Origin: Mycobacterium sp. SMC-4
GTDB lineage: Bacteria; Actinomycetota; Actinomycetes; Mycobacteriales; Mycobacteriaceae
Assembly: GCF_025263265.1 (NCBI RefSeq)
Contig: NZ_CP079876.1
Span: forward strand, 1-12,112
Reading direction: 5' to 3'
DNA: 12,112 nt
Shown in pieces: positions 1 to 7,649 of this stretch. The position numbers and the translations under genes are program-made. The stretch's first letter is position 1; each line of letters starts with the position of its first letter. The notes beneath the pieces are model-generated. The model saw only the letters and a list, made by a program, of their open reading frames with translations. It was not told where the DNA came from and did not search any database.

Positions 1-39
1 GGGGGTCGGGGAGCAGATTGACGAAATCCGGCGCTAAGG
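1..39 (+). repeat. Left terminal inverted repeat (IRL), Tn3-family
   Basis: The repeat begins GGGGGTCGGGGAGCAGATT and closes with CGCTAAGG at 32-39. It matches the reverse complement of 12074-12112 at 37 of 39 positions; only positions 20-21 differ (GA here, CT at the right end). Identity stops at position 40. A G-run start, a TAAG-type inner end and a length near 38 bp are typical of Tn3-family ends, which the transposase binds and nicks. Confidence 0.97.
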
Positions 40-66
40 GGCAATCGCCGAGCGACCTTGCGCTGT

Positions 67-88
67 AGGTGATTTCATGTCGTCGTGA
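67..88 (+). promoter_or_regulatory. Translation start region of tnpA with a 3-codon leader overlapping the GTG start
   Basis: AGGTGA at 67-72 is the only ribosome-binding-like sequence ahead of the transposase. It lies 4 nt before an ATG at 77 that encodes just three codons (ATG TCG TCG TGA), and 12 nt before the tnpA GTG at 85. The leader's TGA (86-88) overlaps that GTG. The tnpA frame has an in-frame TGA at 70-72, so no longer tnpA start is possible. Terminating on the leader and restarting at the GTG would keep transposase levels low. This role is inferred from layout only. Confidence 0.35.
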
Positions 89-3000
89 CTGATGAGGGCG
101 GCTATGGCCGGTTCGGTGCGTTGTCTCGGCAGGAGCTGGAGCGTTACTGCTACTTGGATGACGAGGACCGGCGGCTGATCGCTGCGCGGCGGCGCGACTA
201 CAACCGTCTGGGGTTCGCGGTGCAGGTGGTGACGGTGCGTCACCTGGGAATGTTCCTGGCTGATCCGCTGGATGTCCCGCCCGCGTTGATCGAGTATCTG
301 GCCGAGCAGTTGGAGATCTCCGATCCGTCGATGGTGAAGCGGTACACCGATCGGGAGAAGACCAAGCTCGAACACGCCTGGGAAATCCAGCAGGTGTACG
401 GACTCAAGCCGTTCGGCGAGATGGAGTCGGAGCTCACGTCGTGGATCGTCGACCAGGCGTGGATGACCGGCGACGGACCGAAGGCGATCTTCGGCGACGC
501 AGTGACATGGCTGCGGAAGCGTCAGGCGCTGCTGCCGGGGATCACCACGTTGGAGCGGCTGATCGGCGACGGCCGCAACGCGGCGGACGCCCGGTTGTGG
601 CGCCAGCTCGGCGAGCAGCTGACCTCGGAGTCCGCGTCTGCCTTGTTGCGGCTGCTGGAGGTTCCTGCGGAGGGCGGGCAGAAGGTCAGCGAGCTGGAGC
701 GGCTGCGCAAGGGCGTGTTCAAGGCGTCGTCGAAGGGGATGCTCGCGGCGCTGCGCAGGGTTGTCGACCTGCAAGCGGTCGGGGTGGACAGCATCGACGT
801 GAGGGCGATCCCGCCGCGTCGGTTGACGGGGTTGGCGACCTACGGGTTGGCGAGCAAGGCCGCCGCGCTGCGGCGGCTGCCCACGCGTGAGCAGCGCTTG
901 GCGGTGCTGGCCGCGACGGTCGTTGTGTTGAGCGCGCGGGCGGTCGACGACGTGTTGGAGACCTTCGACATGTTGATGACGACGAAGCTTCTGTCCAAGG
1001 CCGAGCGGGAGTCTCGCGAGGAGAAGCTGCGTCGCTATCCGAGGGTGTCACGCAACGCAGGCAAGCTCGCGGCAGCGGTGAAGGTGCTGCTGGAGATGGT
1101 CGAGGTCAACCAGGACGTCGGGCTGGGCGTGGTGTTGGACATGATCGAGAAGACCGTCACCCGGGCCGAGTTGCGGCACGCGGTCCAGGCGGTCGACGAG
1201 CTGGTGCCCGCCGACGACGCGGAGCTGGATGGGCAGCGGTTGATCGAGTTGGCCGGCAAGTTCGCCACGGTCCGCCCGTTCCTGTCGATGCTGATGGACA
1301 CGATCGAGTTCGGCGCGACCAGTGACGGCGCCGCCGTCCTGGCGGCAATGAAGACCCTCGCCGAGCTGCTGACATCCAGGTCGTCGGGCAAGATCCCGGC
1401 AAACCTGCTGGACGCCCGCAAGGTCGACCACGACTTGATCGTCGGCGCGTGGAAGCGCTTGATCTACACGCCGGGCCGACCGGAGGGCACCGTCGACCGG
1501 AACTCCTACACGATCTGCGTGTTGGAACAGTTCCACCGACACCTCAAGCACCGCAGCATCTTCGCGGTGCGTTCGTCGCGGTGGCGCGACCCGCGGGCGC
1601 ACCTGCTGGCAGGCGAAGCCTGGGAGGCTGCGCGTGACGCCGGCATGAACGCGCTGGGCCTGCCCGCCGCGCCGACGCAGCTGCTGACCGATCACGCGAC
1701 GGCGTTGGAGACCGCTTATCGGGAGTTGGCCGCACGGCTGGGCGAGGACACCCCAGCCAGCATCGACGCCGACGGCAAACTGCACGTCGCCGCGCTGGAC
1801 GCCAAGGCCGAGCCCGCGTCGCTGGTCGACCTGCGCCGCCGGGTGGAGGCGATGATCCCGCGTGTGGACCTGCCGGAACTGGTCACGGAGGTGATGAGCT
1901 GGCATCCCGGTTTCACCGAGGCGTTCACCCACACCTCGGGCAACGAGGCCCGCGTCGCCGACCTCGGCTTGTCGGTGGCGGCCGTGCTCTGTTCCTATGC
2001 GATGAACGTCGGGTTCAAACCGGTGACAACGCCTGGTGTCGACGCCCTGACCAGGGATCGGCTGCTGCACGTCGACCAGTGCTACGTGCGGGCCGAGACC
2101 ATCGAGGCGGCCAACGCCGTGCTGGTCGACGCCCAGGCCGACATCCCCCTGGCCCAAGCGTGGGGCGGCGGGCTGGTCGCCTCGGTGGACGGGATGCGGT
2201 TCGTGGTGCCCGTGCGCACCCATAACGCCCGCCCGAACCCGAAGTACTTCGGCCGGAAACTGGGCATCACCTGGTTGAACATGCTCAACGACCAGTCCGC
2301 CGGGCTGGCAGGCAAGGTGCTGCGCGGAACACCTCGCGATTCGCTGCACACCATCGACGTGATCGTGTCCCAGCACGGCGGGCGGATTCCGGAGGTCATC
2401 ATCACCGACACCGGGTCGTATTCCGACATCGTGTTCGGACTGCTGCATCTGATCGGCCGCCAGTACCGGCCGCAGCTGGCGAACCTGCCCGATCAGCGGT
2501 TGTGGCGCATCGACGCCCGAGCCGACTACGGGCCGCTGGACAAGGCGGCGCGCGGGGTGATCGACACCGCCAAGATCGCCGCGCACTGGGAGGACATGTG
2601 CCGGATCGCGGTGTCGATCCACTCCGGTGAGGTGTCGGCGCACGAGGTCACCAGGATGATCTCCCGCGACGGGCAGCCGACCGCGTTGGGCCAGGCCATC
2701 GCCCATTTCGGGCGGATCTTCAAGACCCTGCACATCCTGCGCCTGGCCGACGACGAACCTTACCGGCGCGAGGGCAAGGCCCAGTCCAATCTCGTCGAGG
2801 GTCGTCACGACCTGGCGCGCACGATCTATCACGGCCGCAAGGGCGAGATGACCCGCGCCTACTACGAGGGCATGGAAGACCAGCTCTCGGCGCTGGGATT
2901 GGTGCTCAATTGCGTCGTCGTGTGGAACACCGTCTACGAGAACCGCGCCCTCGCCGCGCTGCGAGCCGGCGGATACCCGGTGCTCGACACCGATGTCGAG

Positions 3001-3120
3001 CGATTGTCGGCGTTCGTGCGCGCCCACATCGGCATCGACGGGCACTACAGCTTCCACCTGCCCGACCCCAGCGGAGTTCACCGACCGCTGCGCGACCCGG
3101 ACGCCGACGACGACGAGTAG
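85..3120 (+). CDS. tnpA: Tn3-family DDE transposase TnpA
   Basis: This 1011-residue protein has the usual length for the family. It binds both terminal repeats and catalyses replicative strand transfer, producing a cointegrate. The N-terminal part matches the conserved start of the family: YGRF near residue 8, an LDDEDR motif and an NRLGFAVQ motif. The C-terminal catalytic core shows D702 in ASVDGMRF, D775 in ITDTGSYSD (with D781 close by) and E905 in NLVEGRHDLAR, followed by the family signature VVWNTVYENRAL. Related proteins usually have about five more residues (of the form MPVxFLTDE) before TDE. Here an in-frame TGA at 70-72 blocks any upstream extension, so GTG at 85 is the start. No frameshift or stop is seen, so the transposase should be functional. 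It faces the cargo and meets the tetR gene tail to tail after a 126-bp gap. Confidence 0.97.
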   Translation: MTDEGGYGRFGALSRQELERYCYLDDEDRRLIAARRRDYNRLGFAVQVVTVRHLGMFLADPLDVPPALIEYLAEQLEISDPSMVKRYTDREKTKLEHAWEIQQVYGLKPFGEMESELTSWIVDQAWMTGDGPKAIFGDAVTWLRKRQALLPGITTLERLIGDGRNAADARLWRQLGEQLTSESASALLRLLEVPAEGGQKVSELERLRKGVFKASSKGMLAALRRVVDLQAVGVDSIDVRAIPPRRLTGLATYGLASKAAALRRLPTREQRLAVLAATVVVLSARAVDDVLETFDMLMTTKLLSKAERESREEKLRRYPRVSRNAGKLAAAVKVLLEMVEVNQDVGLGVVLDMIEKTVTRAELRHAVQAVDELVPADDAELDGQRLIELAGKFATVRPFLSMLMDTIEFGATSDGAAVLAAMKTLAELLTSRSSGKIPANLLDARKVDHDLIVGAWKRLIYTPGRPEGTVDRNSYTICVLEQFHRHLKHRSIFAVRSSRWRDPRAHLLAGEAWEAARDAGMNALGLPAAPTQLLTDHATALETAYRELAARLGEDTPASIDADGKLHVAALDAKAEPASLVDLRRRVEAMIPRVDLPELVTEVMSWHPGFTEAFTHTSGNEARVADLGLSVAAVLCSYAMNVGFKPVTTPGVDALTRDRLLHVDQCYVRAETIEAANAVLVDAQADIPLAQAWGGGLVASVDGMRFVVPVRTHNARPNPKYFGRKLGITWLNMLNDQSAGLAGKVLRGTPRDSLHTIDVIVSQHGGRIPEVIITDTGSYSDIVFGLLHLIGRQYRPQLANLPDQRLWRIDARADYGPLDKAARGVIDTAKIAAHWEDMCRIAVSIHSGEVSAHEVTRMISRDGQPTALGQAIAHFGRIFKTLHILRLADDEPYRREGKAQSNLVEGRHDLARTIYHGRKGEMTRAYYEGMEDQLSALGLVLNCVVVWNTVYENRALAALRAGGYPVLDTDVERLSAFVRAHIGIDGHYSFHLPDPSGVHRPLRDPDADDDE

Positions 3121-3246
3121 CGCGAGTCGAAGGGTGGCGGATGACCGCTCAGGACCTGACGACGCATGTCGGCGGAAGTCTCTCCTGAGCCGCGAAACAG
3201 GCCACGGCCTGCACCTCTACCTCCGACCTGACCCAACAAACTACCG

Positions 3247-3834
3247 CTAGATTACGGTCACGGAGAGCGTCAGTTTGTCGCTGTGCGGCACGCCCGTCCG
3301 GTCGAGGAAGTCACACATGTCATCGATCATCGGCTGCATGAGCAGCTGCCCCAGCTGACGAACCATCAGCCCGATGACCTGTGAGGACTCGGATCGCCGT
3401 GTCGAGGTCTTGCCCGAATAGCGGAGTTTGGAGATCTCTCTGCGACTCAGGTCGGTCAGCCGCTCGAGTAACTCGCTCTTTCCCTGCGGATCGAGCACAG
3501 CGCGCCGGATGTAGTTCACCACCGTCGGATGCGTCGCGAGCATGTGCCGCACCGCCTCGTCTCGAGCGGCGGCGACCTGCGCTGGGGCGCCCTCGTCCGG
3601 CACAGAGGCGATCGCCAGAGCGTAATAGTCGACGACCAGTTGCTCGACGGCGACGCGTAGCCCGTCCTTGGTCTTGAAGTGGTGCTGCACCAATCCCACG
3701 GCGACCCCGGCGGCGGCGGCGACGGCGCGCATCGAGACGCGATCCTCGCCGCGCTCGGCGTAGAGGTCGAGCGCGGCGTTGCGAATGCGGGCCTTCGCGG
3801 TGAGGTCCTCGTCACTGGCGCGGGGGTCGGTCAC
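3247..3834 (-). CDS. TetR/AcrR-family transcriptional regulator of the beta-oxidation operon
   Basis: This 195-residue protein has the size and layout of TetR repressors. The N-terminal helix-turn-helix spans about residues 16-62 (helices around RNAALDLYAERG, then SMRAVAAAAGVAVGLVQHHF and the closing KTKDGL). A helical C-terminal half (about 65-195) is expected to bind the inducer and dimerise; it is too variable to name a ligand. GTG at 3834 is chosen because AGGAGG lies 8 nt upstream on the minus strand. The gene diverges from the acyl-CoA operon across about 100 bp containing a palindrome. The simplest reading is a repressor of both itself and the operon, released by an acyl-CoA or acid intermediate, as known for FadR-, KstR- and PsrA-like TetR proteins. 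The family assignment is firm; the effector is unknown. Confidence 0.92.
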   Translation of the reverse strand: MTDPRASDEDLTAKARIRNAALDLYAERGEDRVSMRAVAAAAGVAVGLVQHHFKTKDGLRVAVEQLVVDYYALAIASVPDEGAPAQVAAARDEAVRHMLATHPTVVNYIRRAVLDPQGKSELLERLTDLSRREISKLRYSGKTSTRRSESSQVIGLMVRQLGQLLMQPMIDDMCDFLDRTGVPHSDKLTLSVTVI

Positions 3835-3871
3835 AGAAATTGCCTCCTATCAGGGAAAAAAGCATACACCC

Positions 3872-3922
3872 TTGACATTAGACAGTACATGCGCATTAAT
3901 GGCTATACATCAGTATAGTCAA
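3872..3922. promoter_or_regulatory. Overlapping divergent promoters sharing one -10 hexamer
   Basis: On the plus strand TTGACA (3872-3877) is followed after 17 bp by ATTAAT (3895-3900). On the minus strand TTGACT (3922-3917) is followed after 16 bp by the same ATTAAT, which is its own reverse complement. The two promoters would fire in opposite directions, rightward into the acyl-CoA operon and leftward into tetR. The stretch is AT-rich in a GC-rich element, as expected for a promoter. Predicted transcript starts are near 3907 (plus) and 3888 (minus). The hexamers are good matches, but no start site is proven. Confidence 0.55.
3903..3918. promoter_or_regulatory. Candidate TetR operator palindrome
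   Basis: CTATAC-ATCA-GTATAG is a perfect 6-4-6 inverted repeat, 16 bp long. It covers the predicted rightward transcript start and most of the spacer of the leftward promoter, overlapping its -35 by two bases. A dimer bound here would block both directions. TetR repressors typically bind 15-20-bp palindromes in the intergenic region beside their own gene. Binding by the adjacent regulator is inferred. Confidence 0.55.
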
Positions 3923-3935
3923 AAAGGGGTTGATG

Positions 3936-4802
3936 ATGTCGCAGTCGAGTTCGCTGCAGGGCGTGCAGGTGGTGTCGCTCGCGATCAATCTGCCGGGCCC
4001 GCTCGCCGCCGCGCGGCTACGGGCGCTGGGCGCCACCGTCACCAAGATCGAACCGCCGGCCGGCGACCCGCTGCGGGCCGTGGCGCCGACGTGGTACGAC
4101 GAGCTCACTGTGGGCCAGCGGGTCGTGACCCTCGACCTCAAGGACCCCGCTGATCGGGCGGTGGCGGCGCGCGAGCTGTCGCGTGCCGACCTGATGCTCA
4201 CCGCCATGCGCCCCTCGGCGCTGGTCAAGCTCGGCCTGGACGAGTTGACCGCGGCGAATCCGCACCTGTCGCATATCGAGATCGTCGGGCACGACGGGAT
4301 CGCGGCGGAGCAGCCCGGCCATGACCTGACGTACCAGGCCCTGCACGGCACTCTCCAGCCGCCGACGATGCCGACCGTCCCGGTGGCCGACCTGCTCGGC
4401 GCCGAGCGCGCCGTGTCCGCGGCCCTGCTCGCCCTGCGCGTGGCCGCGGAGTCCGGCGTGGGACACCGCGAGCGGGTCGTCCTCGAACAGGCGGCCGCCG
4501 ACGCCGGCGCCGCAGTTCGGCACGGTCTGATGGGAGCGGGCGCGCCGCTCGGCGGGGCGCATCCCGGTTACCGGATCTACTCCAGCTCCGACGGCCACGT
4601 CGCGCTGGCCGCGCTCGAGCCGCACTTCTGGGAGCGCGCCCGCGCCGGTCTCGGTGTCGAGGGCACCCAGGAGGAGCTCGAGCAGACGTTTCTTTCCAAG
4701 CCGACGCGCGAATGGGAGGAGGTCGCGAAGCGCCTCGACATTCCCCTGATCGGAATCCGCGATTCGGCACCCCGTAATTCAGCACAAGGAGCTTTGTCAT
4801 GA
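3936..4802 (+). CDS. CaiB/BaiF-family protein, alpha-methylacyl-CoA racemase-like
   Basis: The family contains CoA transferases and alpha-methylacyl-CoA racemases (AMACR), which invert the 2-methyl centre of branched acyl-CoAs so that beta-oxidation can proceed. ATG at 3936 is favoured because AGGGG ends 6 nt upstream; ATG 3933 and TTG 3930 are alternatives. With this start the protein is 288 residues. It shows the family opening (LQGVQVVSLA, then LRALGATVTKIEPPAGDPLR) and a GHD motif at 128-130 (H129, D130) in GHDLTYQALHG. D152 in PVADLLG aligns with the second acidic residue of the mycobacterial racemase. Both parts of the racemase dyad thus appear present, favouring a racemase over a transferase. 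It is shorter than typical racemases (about 360 residues), mostly at the C-terminus after PLIGIRDSAPR. It is first in the operon and its TGA overlaps the next ATG (ATGA, 4799-4802). The family is sure; racemase versus transferase is moderate. Confidence 0.85.
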   Translation: MSQSSSLQGVQVVSLAINLPGPLAAARLRALGATVTKIEPPAGDPLRAVAPTWYDELTVGQRVVTLDLKDPADRAVAARELSRADLMLTAMRPSALVKLGLDELTAANPHLSHIEIVGHDGIAAEQPGHDLTYQALHGTLQPPTMPTVPVADLLGAERAVSAALLALRVAAESGVGHRERVVLEQAAADAGAAVRHGLMGAGAPLGGAHPGYRIYSSSDGHVALAALEPHFWERARAGLGVEGTQEELEQTFLSKPTREWEEVAKRLDIPLIGIRDSAPRNSAQGALS

Positions 4803-5974
4803 GTGTTCGCGAGGCCGTTATCGTCGGCGCGGTCCGGACCCCGGTCGGCCGTCGCGGAGGGATCCTCAGCGCATGGCATCCGGTGGACCTGCTCGGGCAG
4901 ACGCTGCGGGAGCTTGTGGCCCGCGCCGGCGTCGACCCCGCCGCGATCGAGGACGTCATCACCGGCTGCGTCATCCAGCACGATGTCCAGTCGGGCAATC
5001 TCGGCCGCCACGCGGTGCTCGCCGCCGGGCTGCCCGAGTCGGTCCCCGCGGTGACGATCGACCGCCAGTGCGGTTCAGGGCAGCAGGCGGTCAGCTTCGC
5101 CGCCCAGGCGGTGATGGCGGGTTCCCACGACCTGGTGATCGCCTGCGGCGTCGAGTCGATGTCACGGGTGCCGATGCCTCCGGCGTTCCTGCCCGGCGCG
5201 CCGCTCGGCCCGCAGTACAGCCCGCGCGAACTCGACCGCTACGACGGTGGGCTGATGGCGCAGGGCCCGTCGTCGGAGCTGATGAACGAGAGGTTCGACC
5301 TGAGCCGAGCGGCGTTGGACGCGTTCAGCGCTCGCAGCCACGAGCGGGCGCACGCCGCGACGCGGGCCGGGAAGTTCCGCGACCAGATGGTGCCGATCAC
5401 CGCCGACCCCGACGACCCGACCGGTCCGGTCATCGACTCGGACGAGGGCATCCGCGAGCACATCGACCCCGCCAAGATGGCGAGCCTGAAAGCCGTGTTC
5501 GGCGCCGACGGGCGGACCACGGCGGCCAACTCCTCGCAGATCAGCGACGGCGCGGCCGCGCTGCTGATCGCCGACCGCGAGTACGCCGAGCGCAACGGCC
5601 TCATCCCACGCGCCCGGTTCCGCGCGCTGTCGGTCGCCGCCGCCGACCCGATCATCCAGTTCACCGCGATCCTCGACGCCGCCCACAAGGCGCTCGGCCG
5701 AAGCGGGTTGGCCGTCGAGGAGATCGACCTGTTCGAGGTCAACGAGGCCTTCGCCGGTGTGCCGCTGATCTTCCAACGGGAATTCGGCGTCCCGGACGAC
5801 AAGCTGAACGTCAACGGCGGCTCCGTCGCCCTCGGCCACCCGCTGGGCTCGACCGGAGCCCGGATGCTCACCGACCTGCTCTGCGAACTCGAACGCTCCG
5901 GCAAGAGGTTCGGCTTGCAGACCGTCTGCGAGGCCACCGGCACCGCGAACGCCACCATCATCGAACGCATCTGA
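4799..5974 (+). CDS. Thiolase (3-ketoacyl-CoA thiolase / acetyl-CoA acetyltransferase)
   Basis: Cleaves a 3-ketoacyl-CoA with free CoA, the last step of a beta-oxidation turn. It would release acetyl-CoA, or propionyl-CoA from a 2-methyl substrate. The 391-residue length is standard. Catalytic elements are C91 in DRQCGSGQQ, NEAF at 315-318, H347 in ALGHPLGSTGAR, and C377 near the C-terminus. The end (LQTVCEATGTANATIIERI) resembles mycobacterial FadA6-type thiolases, but the usual CEGGG/CEAGG glycine run reads C-E-A-T-G-T here, an unusual change next to the second cysteine. AAGGAG at 4786-4791 lies 7 nt before the ATG, and the start overlaps the upstream stop by ATGA. The acyl-CoA synthetase follows 7 bp later. 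Activity is likely; the substrate range is unknown. Confidence 0.93.
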   Translation: MSVREAVIVGAVRTPVGRRGGILSAWHPVDLLGQTLRELVARAGVDPAAIEDVITGCVIQHDVQSGNLGRHAVLAAGLPESVPAVTIDRQCGSGQQAVSFAAQAVMAGSHDLVIACGVESMSRVPMPPAFLPGAPLGPQYSPRELDRYDGGLMAQGPSSELMNERFDLSRAALDAFSARSHERAHAATRAGKFRDQMVPITADPDDPTGPVIDSDEGIREHIDPAKMASLKAVFGADGRTTAANSSQISDGAAALLIADREYAERNGLIPRARFRALSVAAADPIIQFTAILDAAHKALGRSGLAVEEIDLFEVNEAFAGVPLIFQREFGVPDDKLNVNGGSVALGHPLGSTGARMLTDLLCELERSGKRFGLQTVCEATGTANATIIERI

Positions 5975-5981
5975 GGACGTC

Positions 5982-7649
5982 ATGAGCCACGAGATCGTGA
6001 GGGGCCTGCCCTCCACCCACGGCGACCACTATCAACTCAACACCACCACCATCATCCGGCACGCCGCGCGCACCTATCCCGAGCAGGAGATCGTGTACCG
6101 CACCGCGGACGGCGGCTGGGACCGGTACACCTACGCCGATGCCTACGCGCGAATCCAACGAAGTGCCAATGCACTTCGCTCGATCGGCGTCGGGCCGGGC
6201 GATGTGGTCGGGATCCTCGACTGGAACAGCAAGCGGCACTACGAGCTGTACTGGGCGATTCCCGGCCTCGCTGCCGTGATGTTGCAGATGAACCTGCGTT
6301 TGGCGCCAGAGGATCTCGCTTACGTCACCGGACACAGTGATGCATCGGTGGTCCTCATCGACGAGTCGCTGCTTCCGGTTGCCGAGGCGCTGGCACCGCA
6401 TACGCCGAACGTGAAGACGTGGGTGGTGATGACCGATAAGCCGCTGGCCGACATCACCACCACGCTCCCGCACGCGGTGCACTGGGAGGACCTGCTCGCG
6501 GACGCCGGCCCGGAGATCGACTGGCCGGTCATCGACGAAACCTCCTCCTACAGCGCGTGTTACACCACCGGCACCACCGGCAGGCCCAAGGGCATCTACT
6601 ACTCGCATCGCGGCATCTACCTGCACACCCTCGCCGAGGTCGCCGGACTCGGGATGAGCAGCGACGATGCCGTCATGCTCATCACGCCGATGTTCCACGG
6701 CCAGGGCTGGGGCCTACCCCAGGCGGCCGCCTACAGTGCCGCAAAAATCGTGCTGCCCGGTCGCTACATCGCCGAGGACACATCCGTCCTCGTGGACGCG
6801 ATGATCGCGGAGCAAGTCACCGTCGCAAACGGTGCGCCGGCGATCTTCCAGCCCATGATGAACTACATCAAGACGCTTGCGGTCGCACCGGACTTCTCCC
6901 GCGCGCGGCTGCTGTCCGGTGCCACCGAGCCGCCGCTGTCGCTGATGCGCGACTTCCACGACATCACTGGAGCCGACGTCATCCACGCCTACGGCGCCAC
7001 CGAGACCACCCCTCTGGTCGCGGTGAACCGGGGACTGAAGCCCTCGCTGCGCGGTGTGATCTCGGACGAGGAGAAGTGGGATCTCAAGCGTAAGCAGGGT
7101 TTGCCGGTCAACGGCATCGACATCCGGATCGTCGACGCGGAAGGCAACGATCTCCCGCACGACGGCACGAGTCAGGGTGAAGTGCTGCTGCGCGGACCGT
7201 GGATCATCGAGCGCTATCACAAGCTCGACGACGACGCCGACAAGTTCCTCGACGGGTATTGGCGTAGCGGCGATGTCGGGACCATCGACCCGAATGGTTA
7301 CTTGAAGATCACCGACCGGATCAAGGACGTGGTCAAGTCGGGTGGCGAATGGATTTCCTCCATCGACATGGAGAACGCACTCGTTGCCCATCCGAAGATC
7401 GCCGAGGCGGCCGTCATCGGCGTCCCGCACCCGAAGTGGCAGGAGCGTCCAGTAGCACTCGTCGTGACGACCGACGGGCAGGAACTTCCACTGTCGGAGA
7501 TCCACGAATTGCTCGCCGATGCATTCGCCAAATGGCAATTGCCCGAGACCGTCCTGTATCTGGACCAGCTGCCCCGCACCAGCGTCGGCAAGCTCGACAA
7601 GAAGGCCATGCGCGCCGCGCACACCAACGTCTACGAGGACGTCCGATGA
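5982..7649 (+). CDS. AMP-forming acyl-CoA synthetase (FadD/AlkK-type)
   Basis: Activates a carboxylic acid to its CoA thioester through an acyl-adenylate, supplying the entry step of the pathway. The 555-residue protein carries the adenylate-forming signatures in order: P-loop YTTGTTGRPKG (194-204), YGATETTP (337-344), the ribose-binding aspartate D431 in GYWRSGDVG, the hinge segment DRIKDVVKSGGEWISS (about 445-460), and the catalytic lysine K537 in TSVGKLDKK. It resembles medium/long-chain ligases of the AlkK and Thermus LC-FACS group more than 4-coumarate ligases, though chain length cannot be fixed from motifs. GAGGAC a few bases before the ATG serves as ribosome site. Its TGA overlaps the hydratase ATG (ATGA, 7646-7649), indicating coupled translation. 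Confidence 0.95.
   Translation: MSHEIVRGLPSTHGDHYQLNTTTIIRHAARTYPEQEIVYRTADGGWDRYTYADAYARIQRSANALRSIGVGPGDVVGILDWNSKRHYELYWAIPGLAAVMLQMNLRLAPEDLAYVTGHSDASVVLIDESLLPVAEALAPHTPNVKTWVVMTDKPLADITTTLPHAVHWEDLLADAGPEIDWPVIDETSSYSACYTTGTTGRPKGIYYSHRGIYLHTLAEVAGLGMSSDDAVMLITPMFHGQGWGLPQAAAYSAAKIVLPGRYIAEDTSVLVDAMIAEQVTVANGAPAIFQPMMNYIKTLAVAPDFSRARLLSGATEPPLSLMRDFHDITGADVIHAYGATETTPLVAVNRGLKPSLRGVISDEEKWDLKRKQGLPVNGIDIRIVDAEGNDLPHDGTSQGEVLLRGPWIIERYHKLDDDADKFLDGYWRSGDVGTIDPNGYLKITDRIKDVVKSGGEWISSIDMENALVAHPKIAEAAVIGVPHPKWQERPVALVVTTDGQELPLSEIHELLADAFAKWQLPETVLYLDQLPRTSVGKLDKKAMRAAHTNVYEDVR

Noticed and set aside
1048..3081. A 677-codon open frame on the minus strand
   Set aside because: It lies antisense to the transposase, whose catalytic motifs are clear. 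Its translation is rich in Val, Gly, Arg, His and Asp with no domain, typical of a shadow frame in high-GC DNA.
3147..3190. GCTCAGGA / TCCTGAGC inverted repeat between tnpA and tetR as a bidirectional terminator
   Set aside because: The 8-bp arms are 28 nt apart and no T-run follows on either strand, so it does not fit an intrinsic terminator. The 126-bp gap otherwise shows no gene.
3679..4153. Plus-strand open frames across the tetR/operon control region
   Set aside because: They run antisense through the tetR helix-turn-helix region and out of frame through the CaiB-like gene, and contain no recognisable protein pattern.
7349..7645. Longer N-terminus for the enoyl-CoA hydratase
   Set aside because: The added residues are low-complexity Arg/Ser and overlap the acyl-CoA synthetase C-terminus, including its catalytic lysine region. 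Family alignment and the ribosome site place the start at 7646.
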